From contig DBFJJM010000001.1 of assembly GCA_048393175.1 (NCBI GenBank), positions 1 to 20,408 on the forward strand: a DNA stretch of 20,408 bases, written 5' to 3'. Both the position numbers and the translations under genes were made by a program. Every line of letters begins with the position of its first letter. Position 1 is the first letter of the stretch. The stretch comes from Merdicola sp048393175 (GTDB lineage: Bacteria > Bacillota > Clostridia > TANB77 > CAG-508). The notes beneath the pieces were generated by a model. The model had not been told where the DNA came from, did not search any database, and saw only the letters and a program-made list of their open reading frames with translations. This document shows positions 5,566 through 13,042 of this stretch, piece after piece.

Positions 5566-8214
5566 ATGTGTGAAAAACACAAATTAGCAGATAAGCTAGA
5601 ACCAAAAAAATTTGAAGAAAAACGCTATCAACATTGGGAGGAAAAGGGATATTTTAGGCCATCAGAAGATAGAACCAAAAAGCCATATACGATTGTGATT
5701 CCTCCTCCTAATATTACAGGAAGACTTCATATGGGGCATGCACTAGATGATACCATACAAGATATTTTAATTCGCTATAAAAGAATGTCTGGGTATAATG
5801 CCTTGTGGATACCAGGAACAGACCATGCAGCAATTGCTACAGAGGCAAAGATTGTTGCTAAATTAAAAGAAGAAGGAATTCAAAAAGAAGAGCTAGGAAG
5901 AGAAGAATTCCTAAAAAGAGCATGGGAATGGAAAGAAGAATATGGTGGAGCGATTGTAAACCAAATTAAAAAATTAGGTTGTTCTTGTGATTGGTCGCGT
6001 GAGCGTTTTACAATGGATGAAGGTCTTTCGAAAGCAGTACAAAAATTTTTCCTTGATTTATATCAAAAAGGTTTAATCTACAAAGGAAAACGAATGATTA
6101 ACTGGTGTACGTATTGCCATACCTCTATTTCAGATGCAGAAGTGGAATATGAAGAAGAACCAACTCATTTATGGCATCTTCGTTACCAAATTACGGGAAC
6201 GAAAGACCAATATGTTGTAATTGCAACAACTAGACCAGAGACCATGCTAGGAGATACGGCGGTTGCTGTTCACCCAGGGGATGAAAGATATCAGCATTTA
6301 ATCGGAAAAACTTGCCTTTTACCAATTGTCAATAAAGAGATTCCCATTATAGCAGATGAGTTTGTAGAAAAAGAGTTTGGAACAGGTTGTGTTAAAATTA
6401 CACCAGCACATGACCCAAATGATTATCAAGCAGGGTTAAAACATCATCTAGAAATGATTGATGTATTTGATGAAAATGGTTTCATGAATGATTTGGTTCC
6501 AGAATTTGAAGGTCTTGGAATAGAAGAAGCCAGAGAAAAAATAGTAGAGAAACTAAAACAGATAGGGGCTTTAGTTAAAATTGAGGATTATACTCATAAT
6601 GTAGGAAAGTGCTATCGTTGCCATCATACAATTGAGCCTAAAATATCAGAGCAATGGTTTGTAAAAATGAAACCATTAGCAGAACCTGCTTTAAAAGCAG
6701 TAAAAGAAGGAACCATTCAGTTTGTTCCAGAGCGTTTTAGTAAGATTTACTATAATTGGATGGAAAACATACAAGATTGGTGCATTTCAAGACAATTATG
6801 GTGGGGACACCGTATTCCAGCTTACTATTGTGACGATTGTTATCATATGATGGTTACAGACCACATGCCTAAAAAGTGCGAAGAATGTGGTAGTATGCAC
6901 TTGCATCAAGATGAAGATACATTAGATACTTGGTTTAGTTCTGCTCTCTGGCCATTTTCTACTTTAGGTTGGCCAGAGAAAAATAAAGATTTAGATTATT
7001 TTTATCCAACTGCTACATTAGTAACTGCTTATGATATTATCTTTTTCTGGGTAGCTAGAATGATTGTAGCAGGATTAGAAGAAACCAAACAAAAACCATT
7101 TGACCATATTTTAATACATGGTATTGTAAGAGATAGTCAAGGAAGAAAAATGTCTAAATCATTAGGAAACGGTATTGACCCATTAGATATTATTGAAAAG
7201 TATAGTACCGATAGTTTAAGGTTTTCTTTAATTTCTGGCATTACACCGGGAAATGACATTCGTTATATGCCAGAAAAATTAGAAGCAGCATCTAATTTTT
7301 CCAATAAACTATGGAATGCCTCTCGATTTGTTTTAATGAATCTAGAAGAAGACATAGACTTTGAAAAAGTAGATAAGTCAAAATTAGAAATAGAAGATAA
7401 ATGGATTTTAGCTAAGTTAAATCAAGTAGCAAAAGAAGTCAATCTTCATTTAGACCAATTTGAATTAGGAATTGCCCTTCAAAAAATCTATGATTTTATT
7501 TGGAATGAGTTTTGTGATTGGTATATTGAAATAGTAAAAACAAGATTATATGATAAAGAAAACCCTTCTAGAAGACAAGCACAATGGACTTTAAATAAAG
7601 TATTAGCAGATGCTTTAAAATTGTTACATCCTTTTATGCCATTTATTACAGAAGAAATTTATACAAAGTTATATGATGTAGAAGAAAGTATTATGATTAG
7701 TTCTTACCCTATTTATGAACAAAAGTGGGAAAGTAAAGAAGAGGTAAAAAACATAGAAAAAATGAAAGAAGCTATTACAGAGATTCGAAATGTACGTGCA
7801 AAAATGAATGTTCCTCCTTCTAAAAAAGCAGAACTTGTCTTTGTTACAAAAGAGTATGAACAAACAATAGAAAAAACAAAACATTTTATACAAAGGTTAG
7901 GTTATGCTAGTAAGATTTTGGTAAAATCAGAAAAAGAAAATATTTCACCTAATGCGATTTGTATCTTATTAGATGGACTAGAAATTTATATTCCATTAGA
8001 AGATTTAGTCAATATCGAAGAAGAGCAAAAACGTTTGCAAGAAGAAATTGAAAAATATGAAAAAGAAAGAATAAGAGCCAAAAGTATGCTTTCTAATCCG
8101 GGATTTACGCAAAAAGCACCAGAGCAAAAAATTAAGGAAGAAGAACAAAAAGTAGAAAAATATGAAGAGTTAATCAAGTCAAGTAAACAAAGATTAGAAA
8201 TGTTAGGAAAATAA
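5566..8214 (+). CDS. valS: Valyl-tRNA synthetase
   Basis: This class I synthetase charges tRNA-Val. It has 882 residues, full length for the bacterial enzyme. The ATP-binding HIGH motif is HMGH (55-58) within PPPNITGRLHMGHA, and KMSKS is at 528-532. The editing domain lies between the catalytic halves, with the ATTRPETMLGDTAV signature near residue 222. CYRC and a CDDC/CEEC pair form zinc-ribbon-like segments around residues 345-445. The anticodon-binding domain follows, and the last ~65 residues form the Glu/Lys-rich coiled-coil arm typical of ValRS. The start ATG 5566 has GGAGGGG upstream. Expression is controlled by the T-box leader. Confidence 0.98.
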   Translation: MCEKHKLADKLEPKKFEEKRYQHWEEKGYFRPSEDRTKKPYTIVIPPPNITGRLHMGHALDDTIQDILIRYKRMSGYNALWIPGTDHAAIATEAKIVAKLKEEGIQKEELGREEFLKRAWEWKEEYGGAIVNQIKKLGCSCDWSRERFTMDEGLSKAVQKFFLDLYQKGLIYKGKRMINWCTYCHTSISDAEVEYEEEPTHLWHLRYQITGTKDQYVVIATTRPETMLGDTAVAVHPGDERYQHLIGKTCLLPIVNKEIPIIADEFVEKEFGTGCVKITPAHDPNDYQAGLKHHLEMIDVFDENGFMNDLVPEFEGLGIEEAREKIVEKLKQIGALVKIEDYTHNVGKCYRCHHTIEPKISEQWFVKMKPLAEPALKAVKEGTIQFVPERFSKIYYNWMENIQDWCISRQLWWGHRIPAYYCDDCYHMMVTDHMPKKCEECGSMHLHQDEDTLDTWFSSALWPFSTLGWPEKNKDLDYFYPTATLVTAYDIIFFWVARMIVAGLEETKQKPFDHILIHGIVRDSQGRKMSKSLGNGIDPLDIIEKYSTDSLRFSLISGITPGNDIRYMPEKLEAASNFSNKLWNASRFVLMNLEEDIDFEKVDKSKLEIEDKWILAKLNQVAKEVNLHLDQFELGIALQKIYDFIWNEFCDWYIEIVKTRLYDKENPSRRQAQWTLNKVLADALKLLHPFMPFITEEIYTKLYDVEESIMISSYPIYEQKWESKEEVKNIEKMKEAITEIRNVRAKMNVPPSKKAELVFVTKEYEQTIEKTKHFIQRLGYASKILVKSEKENISPNAICILLDGLEIYIPLEDLVNIEEEQKRLQEEIEKYEKERIRAKSMLSNPGFTQKAPEQKIKEEEQKVEKYEELIKSSKQRLEMLGK

Positions 8215-8216
8215 CG

Positions 8217-8259
8217 AAAAAAGTATAATGTTAGAAAACTCTAATGTTATACTTTTTTT
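8217..8259 (+). terminator. Rho-independent terminator of valS
   Basis: A long AT-rich stem (AAAAAAGTATAA and TTAGA pairing with TCTAA and TTATACTTTTTT, with one internal TG/TG mismatch) closes an AAAC loop. Seven T (8253-8259) end it. It starts two bases after the valS stop codon. Confidence 0.88.
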
Positions 8260-8340
8260 GCTAAAGATAACGGAAGTAGCAATTAAAAAAACGAGAATCG
8301 TATAAAAATATAGTAGGTAGTGTAATAATTGGAAAATAGA

Positions 8341-8370
8341 TTGGCAACAGGAAGAACAATATGATATATT
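8341..8370 (+). promoter_or_regulatory. Possible promoter of the prepilin-like LRR gene
   Basis: TTGGCA (8341-8346) and TATATT (8365-8370) are 18 bases apart, 33 bases upstream of the gene start. Both boxes are one or two bases from consensus. Confidence 0.45.
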
Positions 8371-8403
8371 AGGAAATGAAAAGTAGGGAAAGAAGGGATA
8401 CAA

Positions 8404-9621
8404 ATGAAAAAACAAACAGGAATTACTATGATAGCACTTATTGTTACCATTATTGTGCTTCTTATTTTAGCAGGAGTGACAATTGTAATGGTTTTTGGAG
8501 AAGAAGGTGTGATTACAAAGTCACAGCAAGCCAAAACGAATACCAATGAATCTCAAGAAAAAGAAATGATAGTTATTTGTATGAATAATATCAAGACTTT
8601 AAATTTAGAAAATATGCTAATCGAAAACGAAGAAGTAAAAGCACTGCAATTACAAGAAGAACTAGCAAAACATCATTTTTCTGCTACAGTAACAGGCACA
8701 AATGCAGATGGAACAGGAATGTTAACCGTCCTATTTCAAAGTGGTAATCGTTATGAAGTAACACAAGATGGAAAAATTTCAAAAGTAGAAGTACAAGAAG
8801 AATACATTCAAGAAAATGGTTGGTATGTATCAAGAGATGGTACTATTTTATGGTATGAGCCAGAAAGTGGAATTGCACCAGAAGAGCTAACGATTCCTAA
8901 TAAAGTGAAAAATATTACTATTACAAAAATAGGAGATTATGCATTAGATGGAAGACGAATAGAAAGAACTCCTGAAGGAATTCCAATTTTAGACGAAAGT
9001 GGAAATCCAAAATTATTAGGAACGATTACAAGTGCTTCCATTTCTGCAAAAAAAATAATCATTCCAGAGGGGATTGAGCAAATTGGAAAAGGTGGACTTA
9101 CTTATTGTACAAATGCTCAGGAAATAAGCGTTCCTAGTACAGCAACTACTATACAAGAAGGAGCATTTTTCTATTGTAGCTCTTTACAAAGTATTGTTTT
9201 GCCAAATGGACTTAGTAGTGTAAAAGAAAACCTTTTAGGATACTGTGATTCCTTAACCAGTATTACCATACCAAATAGTGTAACTAGTATAGACTCAATG
9301 GCTTTAACTCATTGCATTTCTTTAACGAATATTACGATTCCCAATAATGTAACATATATAGGGGGATGGGCTTTTGGAGAATGCTATGCTTTGACTACGA
9401 TTACTTTATCTAATACGTTACAGCAGATAGATTTTTATAGTTTTTGGAACTGTACTTCCTTAACGAGTATTACGATACCAAATAGTGTAACTAACATAGA
9501 TGAATGGGCTTTTACAGATTGTAATGCTTTAACTACTATTTACTTTAAGAAAGGGATAAATAGAATACCAGCAGGACAACCATGGGGAGCTACTAATGCG
9601 GCTGTAACGGAAATACAATAA
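8404..9621 (+). CDS. Surface protein: prepilin-like N-terminus joined to BspA-type leucine-rich repeats
   Basis: This protein has 405 residues. The start MKKQTG|ITMIALIVTIIVLLILAG has the layout of a type IV prepilin: a short basic leader ending in Gly, then an unbroken hydrophobic helix. The usual Glu at +5 of the mature form is Ala here. Residues ~35-130 are a charged helical and beta region. From ~165 onward there are LRR_5 (BspA-like) units of about 23 residues, for example TSITIPNSVTSIDSMALTHC and NITIPNNVTYIGGWAFGEC. BspA-like repeats mediate adhesion in host-associated bacteria. I infer export by a type II/IV pilus-like machine and display on the surface as a minor pilin or tethered adhesin. 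The gene stands alone between the valS terminator and dps. Confidence 0.85.
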   Translation: MKKQTGITMIALIVTIIVLLILAGVTIVMVFGEEGVITKSQQAKTNTNESQEKEMIVICMNNIKTLNLENMLIENEEVKALQLQEELAKHHFSATVTGTNADGTGMLTVLFQSGNRYEVTQDGKISKVEVQEEYIQENGWYVSRDGTILWYEPESGIAPEELTIPNKVKNITITKIGDYALDGRRIERTPEGIPILDESGNPKLLGTITSASISAKKIIIPEGIEQIGKGGLTYCTNAQEISVPSTATTIQEGAFFYCSSLQSIVLPNGLSSVKENLLGYCDSLTSITIPNSVTSIDSMALTHCISLTNITIPNNVTYIGGWAFGECYALTTITLSNTLQQIDFYSFWNCTSLTSITIPNSVTNIDEWAFTDCNALTTIYFKKGINRIPAGQPWGATNAAVTEIQ

Positions 9622-9643
9622 AAGAAAGCAAAAGAAAAGGAAT

Positions 9644-9707
9644 AACCTTCCATCAAATTGGGTATCCTACTTAGTAAAATGAGAAAGGAGCTTAAAGATG
9701 GAAGGTT
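9644..9707 (+). promoter_or_regulatory. Inverted repeat that can cover the dps start codon
   Basis: AACCTTCCATC (9644-9654) is the perfect reverse complement of GATGGAAGGTT (9697-9707), 11 bp. The second arm contains the ATG of dps (9698-9700) and its second and third codons. The 42-base loop holds the dps ribosome binding site (AAAGGAG, 9684-9690). If the upstream arm is in the mRNA, it could hide the start codon. No T tract follows, so it is not a terminator. A regulatory role is inference. Confidence 0.45.
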
Positions 9708-10135
9708 TAATTTTAGAATTAAATAATTTTTTAGCAGATTTAAATGTGTTTTATCGCAAATTACAAAATTATCATTGGAATATTAAAGGAAAGGATTTTT
9801 TTGTACTTCATACTAAATTAGAAGAATACTATGACGGAGTAAATGAACAAATTGATGAAATAGCAGAGCATATTTTAACATTAAATGGACAACCTATGGG
9901 AACAATGAAAGATTATTTAGAAATGACTACTTTAGCAGAAGCAAAAAATGAAAAGGTTGGATGTGAAGTAGTAATAACAAATGTAATAGCAGACTTTACA
10001 AAGTTATTCAAAATTGTAACAGATTTAAAGAAGAAAGCAGAGGCATTAGAAGAGTATGCTACTTCTAGTCTAATGGATAACTATATCCTTGATTACAGCA
10101 AAAAATTGTGGATGTTAAATCAAATGAATTCATAA
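9698..10135 (+). CDS. dps: Dps-family ferritin-like DNA-protection protein
   Basis: This 145-residue four-helix-bundle protein is at typical Dps length. Helix A carries LADLNVFYRKLQNYHWNIKGKDFF, and helix B carries LHTKLEEYYDGVNEQIDEIAEHI. The ferroxidase ligands expected at the dimer interface are present: His in NYHW, His in VLHTKLEE, and the Asp and Glu of YYDGVNEQIDE. Dps dodecamers oxidise Fe(II) with peroxide and store the iron, protecting DNA. The start ATG 9698 has AAAGGAG seven bases upstream and lies within an 11-bp inverted repeat. I see no PerR box (TTATAATnATTATAA) upstream. It is followed by its own terminator. Confidence 0.94.
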   Translation: MEGLILELNNFLADLNVFYRKLQNYHWNIKGKDFFVLHTKLEEYYDGVNEQIDEIAEHILTLNGQPMGTMKDYLEMTTLAEAKNEKVGCEVVITNVIADFTKLFKIVTDLKKKAEALEEYATSSLMDNYILDYSKKLWMLNQMNS

Positions 10136-10148
10136 AAGTTAAAAAGTT

Positions 10149-10177
10149 AAGGAAGAAGAATGACTTCTTCCTTTTTT
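10149..10177 (+). terminator. Rho-independent terminator of dps
   Basis: AAGGAAGAAG (10149-10158) pairs perfectly with CTTCTTCCTT (10164-10173) around a five-base loop, ending in six T. Confidence 0.92.
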
Positions 10178-10189
10178 GTGTTTTAAGCA

Positions 10190-10206
10190 TGTCAAAAAAA
10201 GTCGAA
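10190..10206 (+). promoter_or_regulatory. Tandem Spo0A-box-like sites upstream of spoIIAA
   Basis: TGTCAAA (10190-10196) and AGTCGAA (10200-10206) each match the Spo0A core TGTCGAA at 6 of 7 positions. They are spaced exactly 10 bp apart, one helical turn. In Bacillus the spoIIA operon is activated by phosphorylated Spo0A binding tandem boxes upstream of the promoter, so the location, about 35-50 bp before the promoter boxes, fits. Confidence 0.55.
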
Positions 10207-10239
10207 AACTTCTCAAAAATCGCTAAAACTTCCTATGTT

Positions 10240-10279
10240 TTGCTATAGGAAAATATTTCCATTTATACTATACTATAAC
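10240..10279 (+). promoter_or_regulatory. Promoter region of the spoIIA-sigF operon
   Basis: Two readings are possible. A sigma-A promoter would be TTGCTA (10240-10245), 18 bases, TATACT (10264-10269). A sigma-H -35 element is also present: ATAGGAAAA (10245-10253) fits RNAGGAWWW fully, but no good GAAT -10 follows; the region holds only repeated TATACT/TATAAC units. In Bacillus this operon uses sigma-H. The assignment to a sigma factor is open. Confidence 0.5.
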
Positions 10280-10309
10280 TAGCAAAAACAAGGAGGAGGA
10301 AGGCTTAAA

Positions 10310-10646
10310 ATGGATGTTAAGTATGTACAAAAGGACAAGCTGTTGTTTTTTGATTTAACAGAAGAAATTGACCATCATACAACAGAAGAAATAAGGAGGA
10401 GATGTGATTATGAAATTGAGAGACATTTGCCTAGAAAAGTTATATTTAATTTTAGTAGTGTCACTTTCATGGATAGTGCAGGAATAGGAATGTTACTTCG
10501 GAAGATACAAAATGGTTAAAATGCTAGGAGGAGATATGGGAATCATACATGTATCAAAATGTGTAAAAAAGATACTAGAAATGTGCGGTATTTTAAAAGT
10601 GATTCCAATTTACGATAGTATCGAAATTCCGAAACAAGTAGGATAA
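10310..10646 (+). CDS. spoIIAA: Anti-sigma-F factor antagonist SpoIIAA, interrupted by a +1 frame change
   Basis: SpoIIAA (STAS domain) releases sigma-F from SpoIIAB when its serine is dephosphorylated. The zero frame starts at ATG 10310 (AGGAGGAGG upstream) and stops at TAA 10517-10519 after 69 codons, of which the last six are unrelated to the family. The phospho-acceptor is Ser56 in FMDSAGIG. Omitting C10499 gives MLL-GRYKMVKMLGGDMG, which is the canonical continuation (GRYK then a Gly-Gly turn), and the frame then runs to TAA 10646 through CVKKILEMCGILKVI. The joined product has 111 residues, close to the ~117 of Bacillus. The shifted part shows no decay. spoIIAB starts 17 bases after the restored stop. 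Causes considered: a programmed shift at CTT CGG A, or an assembly error. Confidence 0.88.
10496..10502 (+). other. Putative +1 frameshift site in spoIIAA (CTT CGG A)
   Basis: After CTT (Leu63) the zero frame has CGG; skipping its C resumes at GGA AGA TAC AAA, restoring the exact conserved GRYK. The heptamer CTT CGG A parallels the yeast Ty1 site CUU AGG C, a slippery Leu codon before a slowly read Arg codon. AGGAATAGGAA (10480-10490) lies just upstream and could act like the Shine-Dalgarno stimulator of prfB. Confidence 0.65.
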
Positions 10647-10662
10647 GAAAGGAAGGAAAAAC

Positions 10663-11145
10663 ATGAAAAGCCTATATGATAATGAGATGAAATTAGAATT
10701 TTTGAGTAAATCAAATAATGAAGCATTTGCTCGTATTACTGTTGCTGCGTTTGTATCACAATTAGACCCTACCATAGAACAATTAGCGGATATTAAAACT
10801 GCTGTTTCGGAAGCAGTTACGAATTGTATTATTCATGGTTATGATGAAAAAGAAGGATTCGTAAAAGTAGAAGCTAGAATTTTAGGAAATACAGTAGAAA
10901 TCGAAATTTCGGATAATGGAAAAGGAATTGAAGATATACAAGTTGCCAAACAACCACTTTATACTTCAAAACCAGATTTAGAACGTTCTGGAATGGGATT
11001 TACTATTATGGAAAGTTTTATGGATGAAATAAAAATTGAATCGGTAGTCGATTTAGGAACCAAAATAACAATGAAAAAAGTAATCAAAAAACCAGAAACA
11101 ATTGAAGATATTTCTACTCATAATCGAACTATTTTTAGAAGCTAA
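10663..11145 (+). CDS. spoIIAB: Anti-sigma-F factor and serine kinase SpoIIAB
   Basis: SpoIIAB binds sigma-F and also phosphorylates SpoIIAA. The protein has 160 residues with the GHKL ATPase fold. The N box is EAVTNCIIHGYDE (about 51-63), G1 is DNGKGIED (about 84-91) and G2 is ERSGMGFTIM (about 106-115). The start ATG 10663 has AAAGGAAGG upstream. It is about 15 residues longer at the C-terminus than the Bacillus protein (146 aa), ending in a polar tail. It sits between spoIIAA and sigF in the standard operon order. Confidence 0.96.
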   Translation: MKSLYDNEMKLEFLSKSNNEAFARITVAAFVSQLDPTIEQLADIKTAVSEAVTNCIIHGYDEKEGFVKVEARILGNTVEIEISDNGKGIEDIQVAKQPLYTSKPDLERSGMGFTIMESFMDEIKIESVVDLGTKITMKKVIKKPETIEDISTHNRTIFRS

Positions 11146-11178
11146 AGAAAAAATGCAAACAAGAATAGGAGAAAGGTT

Positions 11179-11898
11179 ATGTACGAAAATGACATAAAAG
11201 AGATAAAAAAAGCACAAGGAGGAGATACTGCTTTATTAGAAAAACTGGTGACGCAAAATAGTGGACTGGTTTGGAATATTGTAAGACGTTTTAATTATAG
11301 AGGTTATGAATTAGAGGATTTATATCAAATTGGAGTCATTGGTTTAATTAAAGCAATTAAACGCTTTGATAGTGAATTTGAAGTACAACTATCTACCTAT
11401 GCTGTGCCATATATTTTAGGAGAAATCAAGCGATTTATAAGAGATGATGGACCAATAAAAGTAAGTAGAAGTTTAAAAGAATTAGGAATGAAAATACGAG
11501 AAGTGCAAAAAGAACACATTAGGAAAACAGGGCAAGAAATAGGGATTATAGAAATAGCAAAAAGTCTTAATACATCGAAAGAAGAAGTGGCTTTAGCTTT
11601 AGATTCTATGAATCCAGTAGAATCCATTTATGCAGAAAAGGACGATAGTGAAAAAGGATTAACTTTACTAGATAGTTTAAGTAGTAAACAAGATGAGGCA
11701 GAAGATATTGCCAATCAAATTGCTTTAAAAGAAGTCATTAATACATTAGAAGAAAAAGAAAAACAAATTATTTTACTTCGCTACTATAAACAAAAGACAC
11801 AAACACAAGTCGCAAAAATTATTGGCATTTCGCAGGTACAAGTTTCACGTATCGAAAAAAAAGTACTACAAGCTATGAAACTAAAATTGACATGTTAA
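11179..11898 (+). CDS. sigF: RNA polymerase sigma-F factor, forespore-specific
   Basis: This 239-residue sigma-70 family protein begins about 30 bases after spoIIAB. Region 2 holds the core-binding and -10 recognition segment (GYELEDLYQIGVIGLIKAIKRFD, about 42-64, then QLSTYAVPYILGEIKRFIRDD). Region 3 holds SRSLKELGMKIREVQ. Region 4 ends in the helix-turn-helix KTQTQVAKIIGISQVQVSRIEK (about 206-227). Gene order after spoIIAA and spoIIAB makes this sigma-F rather than sigma-G. It directs early forespore transcription and should read the promoter in front of spoIIQ in this window. Confidence 0.95.
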   Translation: MYENDIKEIKKAQGGDTALLEKLVTQNSGLVWNIVRRFNYRGYELEDLYQIGVIGLIKAIKRFDSEFEVQLSTYAVPYILGEIKRFIRDDGPIKVSRSLKELGMKIREVQKEHIRKTGQEIGIIEIAKSLNTSKEEVALALDSMNPVESIYAEKDDSEKGLTLLDSLSSKQDEAEDIANQIALKEVINTLEEKEKQIILLRYYKQKTQTQVAKIIGISQVQVSRIEKKVLQAMKLKLTC

Positions 11899-11931
11899 AA
11901 CCAAAAGGAGGCATTCCCTTTTGGTTTTTTT
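11897..11931 (+). terminator. Rho-independent terminator of the sigF operon
   Basis: AAAACCAAAAGG (11897-11908) pairs with CCTTTTGGTTTT (11917-11928) around an eight-base loop; the T run ends at 11931. It begins at the sigF stop codon. Confidence 0.92.
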
Positions 11932-11954
11932 CATAAGATAAACAGGAGGGAAAA

Positions 11955-12974
11955 ATGAAAAAGATAGTAATTTGTTTCATTGGAGTTTTACTGATTTGCT
12001 TTTTAATTCCTATTTTGGGGACAATTCCTTTTGAAAATCGAGAAGTGTTACCTGTACAAGGGGAAGAAAAAAAAGAAGAACAAAAGAAAGAAGACAAAGT
12101 GCTAGCAGAAAAGTACGATTATAGAGAATATAACACTATTTCTTTACTACATACAAAAACAGGACAAATAGAGCAAATTCCGTTAGATGAATATCTTTAT
12201 GGAGTCGTTTCAGCAGAAATGCCTGCCGATTTTGAAACAGAAGCTCTAAAAGCACAAGCGGTAGTAGCAAGAACGTATACGATTTATACTATTCAAAATA
12301 ATGGGCAAAAACATGGGCAAAATGTTATTTGTGATGATTCAAAATGTTGTCAAGCATGGATTACCAAACAAGATAGAATGGATAGATGGGAAGAAGCAGT
12401 AAGACAAAGTAATTGGGAAAAGATAGTAGAAGCGGTAAATGGTACACAAGGAAAAATCATTACTTATGAGGGAAAACCAATTAATGCTTTTTTTCATTCA
12501 AATAGTGGTGGAGAAACGGAGATTCCACTAAATGTGTGGGGCGGAAGTGGCTATCCTTATTTACAAGTAGTACAAACAGCAGGAGAAGATGCTTATAACC
12601 AATATTATTCAGAAGTAACATTAACCAAAGAAGAGGTACTACAAAAACTGTTGCAAAAGCATCCAGAAACACAAATTGACTGGAGTGATATAAATGCTAT
12701 TCAGATTTTAGAATATACCGATGGCAATCGTGTTAAAAATGTGAAAATGGGAAATATTACTTTAGCAGGAGTCGAAGCAAGAACTCTTTTTGGTTTGAAA
12801 TCAGCTAATTTTAAAATAACAGTAGAAGAAAAAAATGTGAAGTTTGAAGTAATTGGATATGGTCATGGAGTAGGAATGAGTCAAACAGGAGCAGATAGCA
12901 TGGCAAAAAGGGGAAGTAACTATGAGCAAATTATTCATCATTTTTATGCTAATGTAGAAATTGTAAATCTCTGA
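11955..12974 (+). CDS. spoIID: Stage II sporulation protein D, peptidoglycan lytic transglycosylase
   Basis: SpoIID cleaves glycan strands during engulfment as part of the DMP complex. The protein has 339 residues. Residues 4-24 form a single membrane anchor. A Lys/Glu-rich linker follows (37-53), then the SpoIID/LytB domain. Glu88 in YGVVSAEMPADFE corresponds to the catalytic Glu of the family, followed by ALKAQAVVARTYT. CDDSKCCQAW (about 117-126) and the C-terminal GYGHGVGMSQTGADSMA (about 300-316) are characteristic family blocks. The start has AGGAGGG upstream. The gene follows the sigF terminator, with only about 24 bases between, so its own promoter is not obvious. Confidence 0.95.
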   Translation: MKKIVICFIGVLLICFLIPILGTIPFENREVLPVQGEEKKEEQKKEDKVLAEKYDYREYNTISLLHTKTGQIEQIPLDEYLYGVVSAEMPADFETEALKAQAVVARTYTIYTIQNNGQKHGQNVICDDSKCCQAWITKQDRMDRWEEAVRQSNWEKIVEAVNGTQGKIITYEGKPINAFFHSNSGGETEIPLNVWGGSGYPYLQVVQTAGEDAYNQYYSEVTLTKEEVLQKLLQKHPETQIDWSDINAIQILEYTDGNRVKNVKMGNITLAGVEARTLFGLKSANFKITVEEKNVKFEVIGYGHGVGMSQTGADSMAKRGSNYEQIIHHFYANVEIVNL

Positions 12975-12983
12975 TTGAAAATT

Positions 12984-13011
12984 GTATATTATTCTCAAAA
13001 AAGGAAATACT
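12984..13011 (+). promoter_or_regulatory. Sigma-F (or sigma-G) promoter of spoIIQ
   Basis: GTATA (12984-12988) and GGAAATACT (13003-13011) are 14 bases apart. They match the forespore consensus GYATA and GGNNANANT at all specified bases. The site lies about 30 bases upstream of spoIIQ, a classic sigma-F target. Confidence 0.7.
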
Positions 13012-13042
13012 TTTACTAAAGAAAAAACGAGGAGGATAAAAG

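Noticed and set aside
9622..9697. PerR or Fur box before dps
   Set aside because: No match to TTATAATnATTATAA or a similar palindrome was found.
10499..10501. CGG reassigned to another amino acid
   Set aside because: A reassignment would not change frame, yet the downstream coding is in the +1 frame in both genes; the conserved residues leave no place for an amino acid at CGG.
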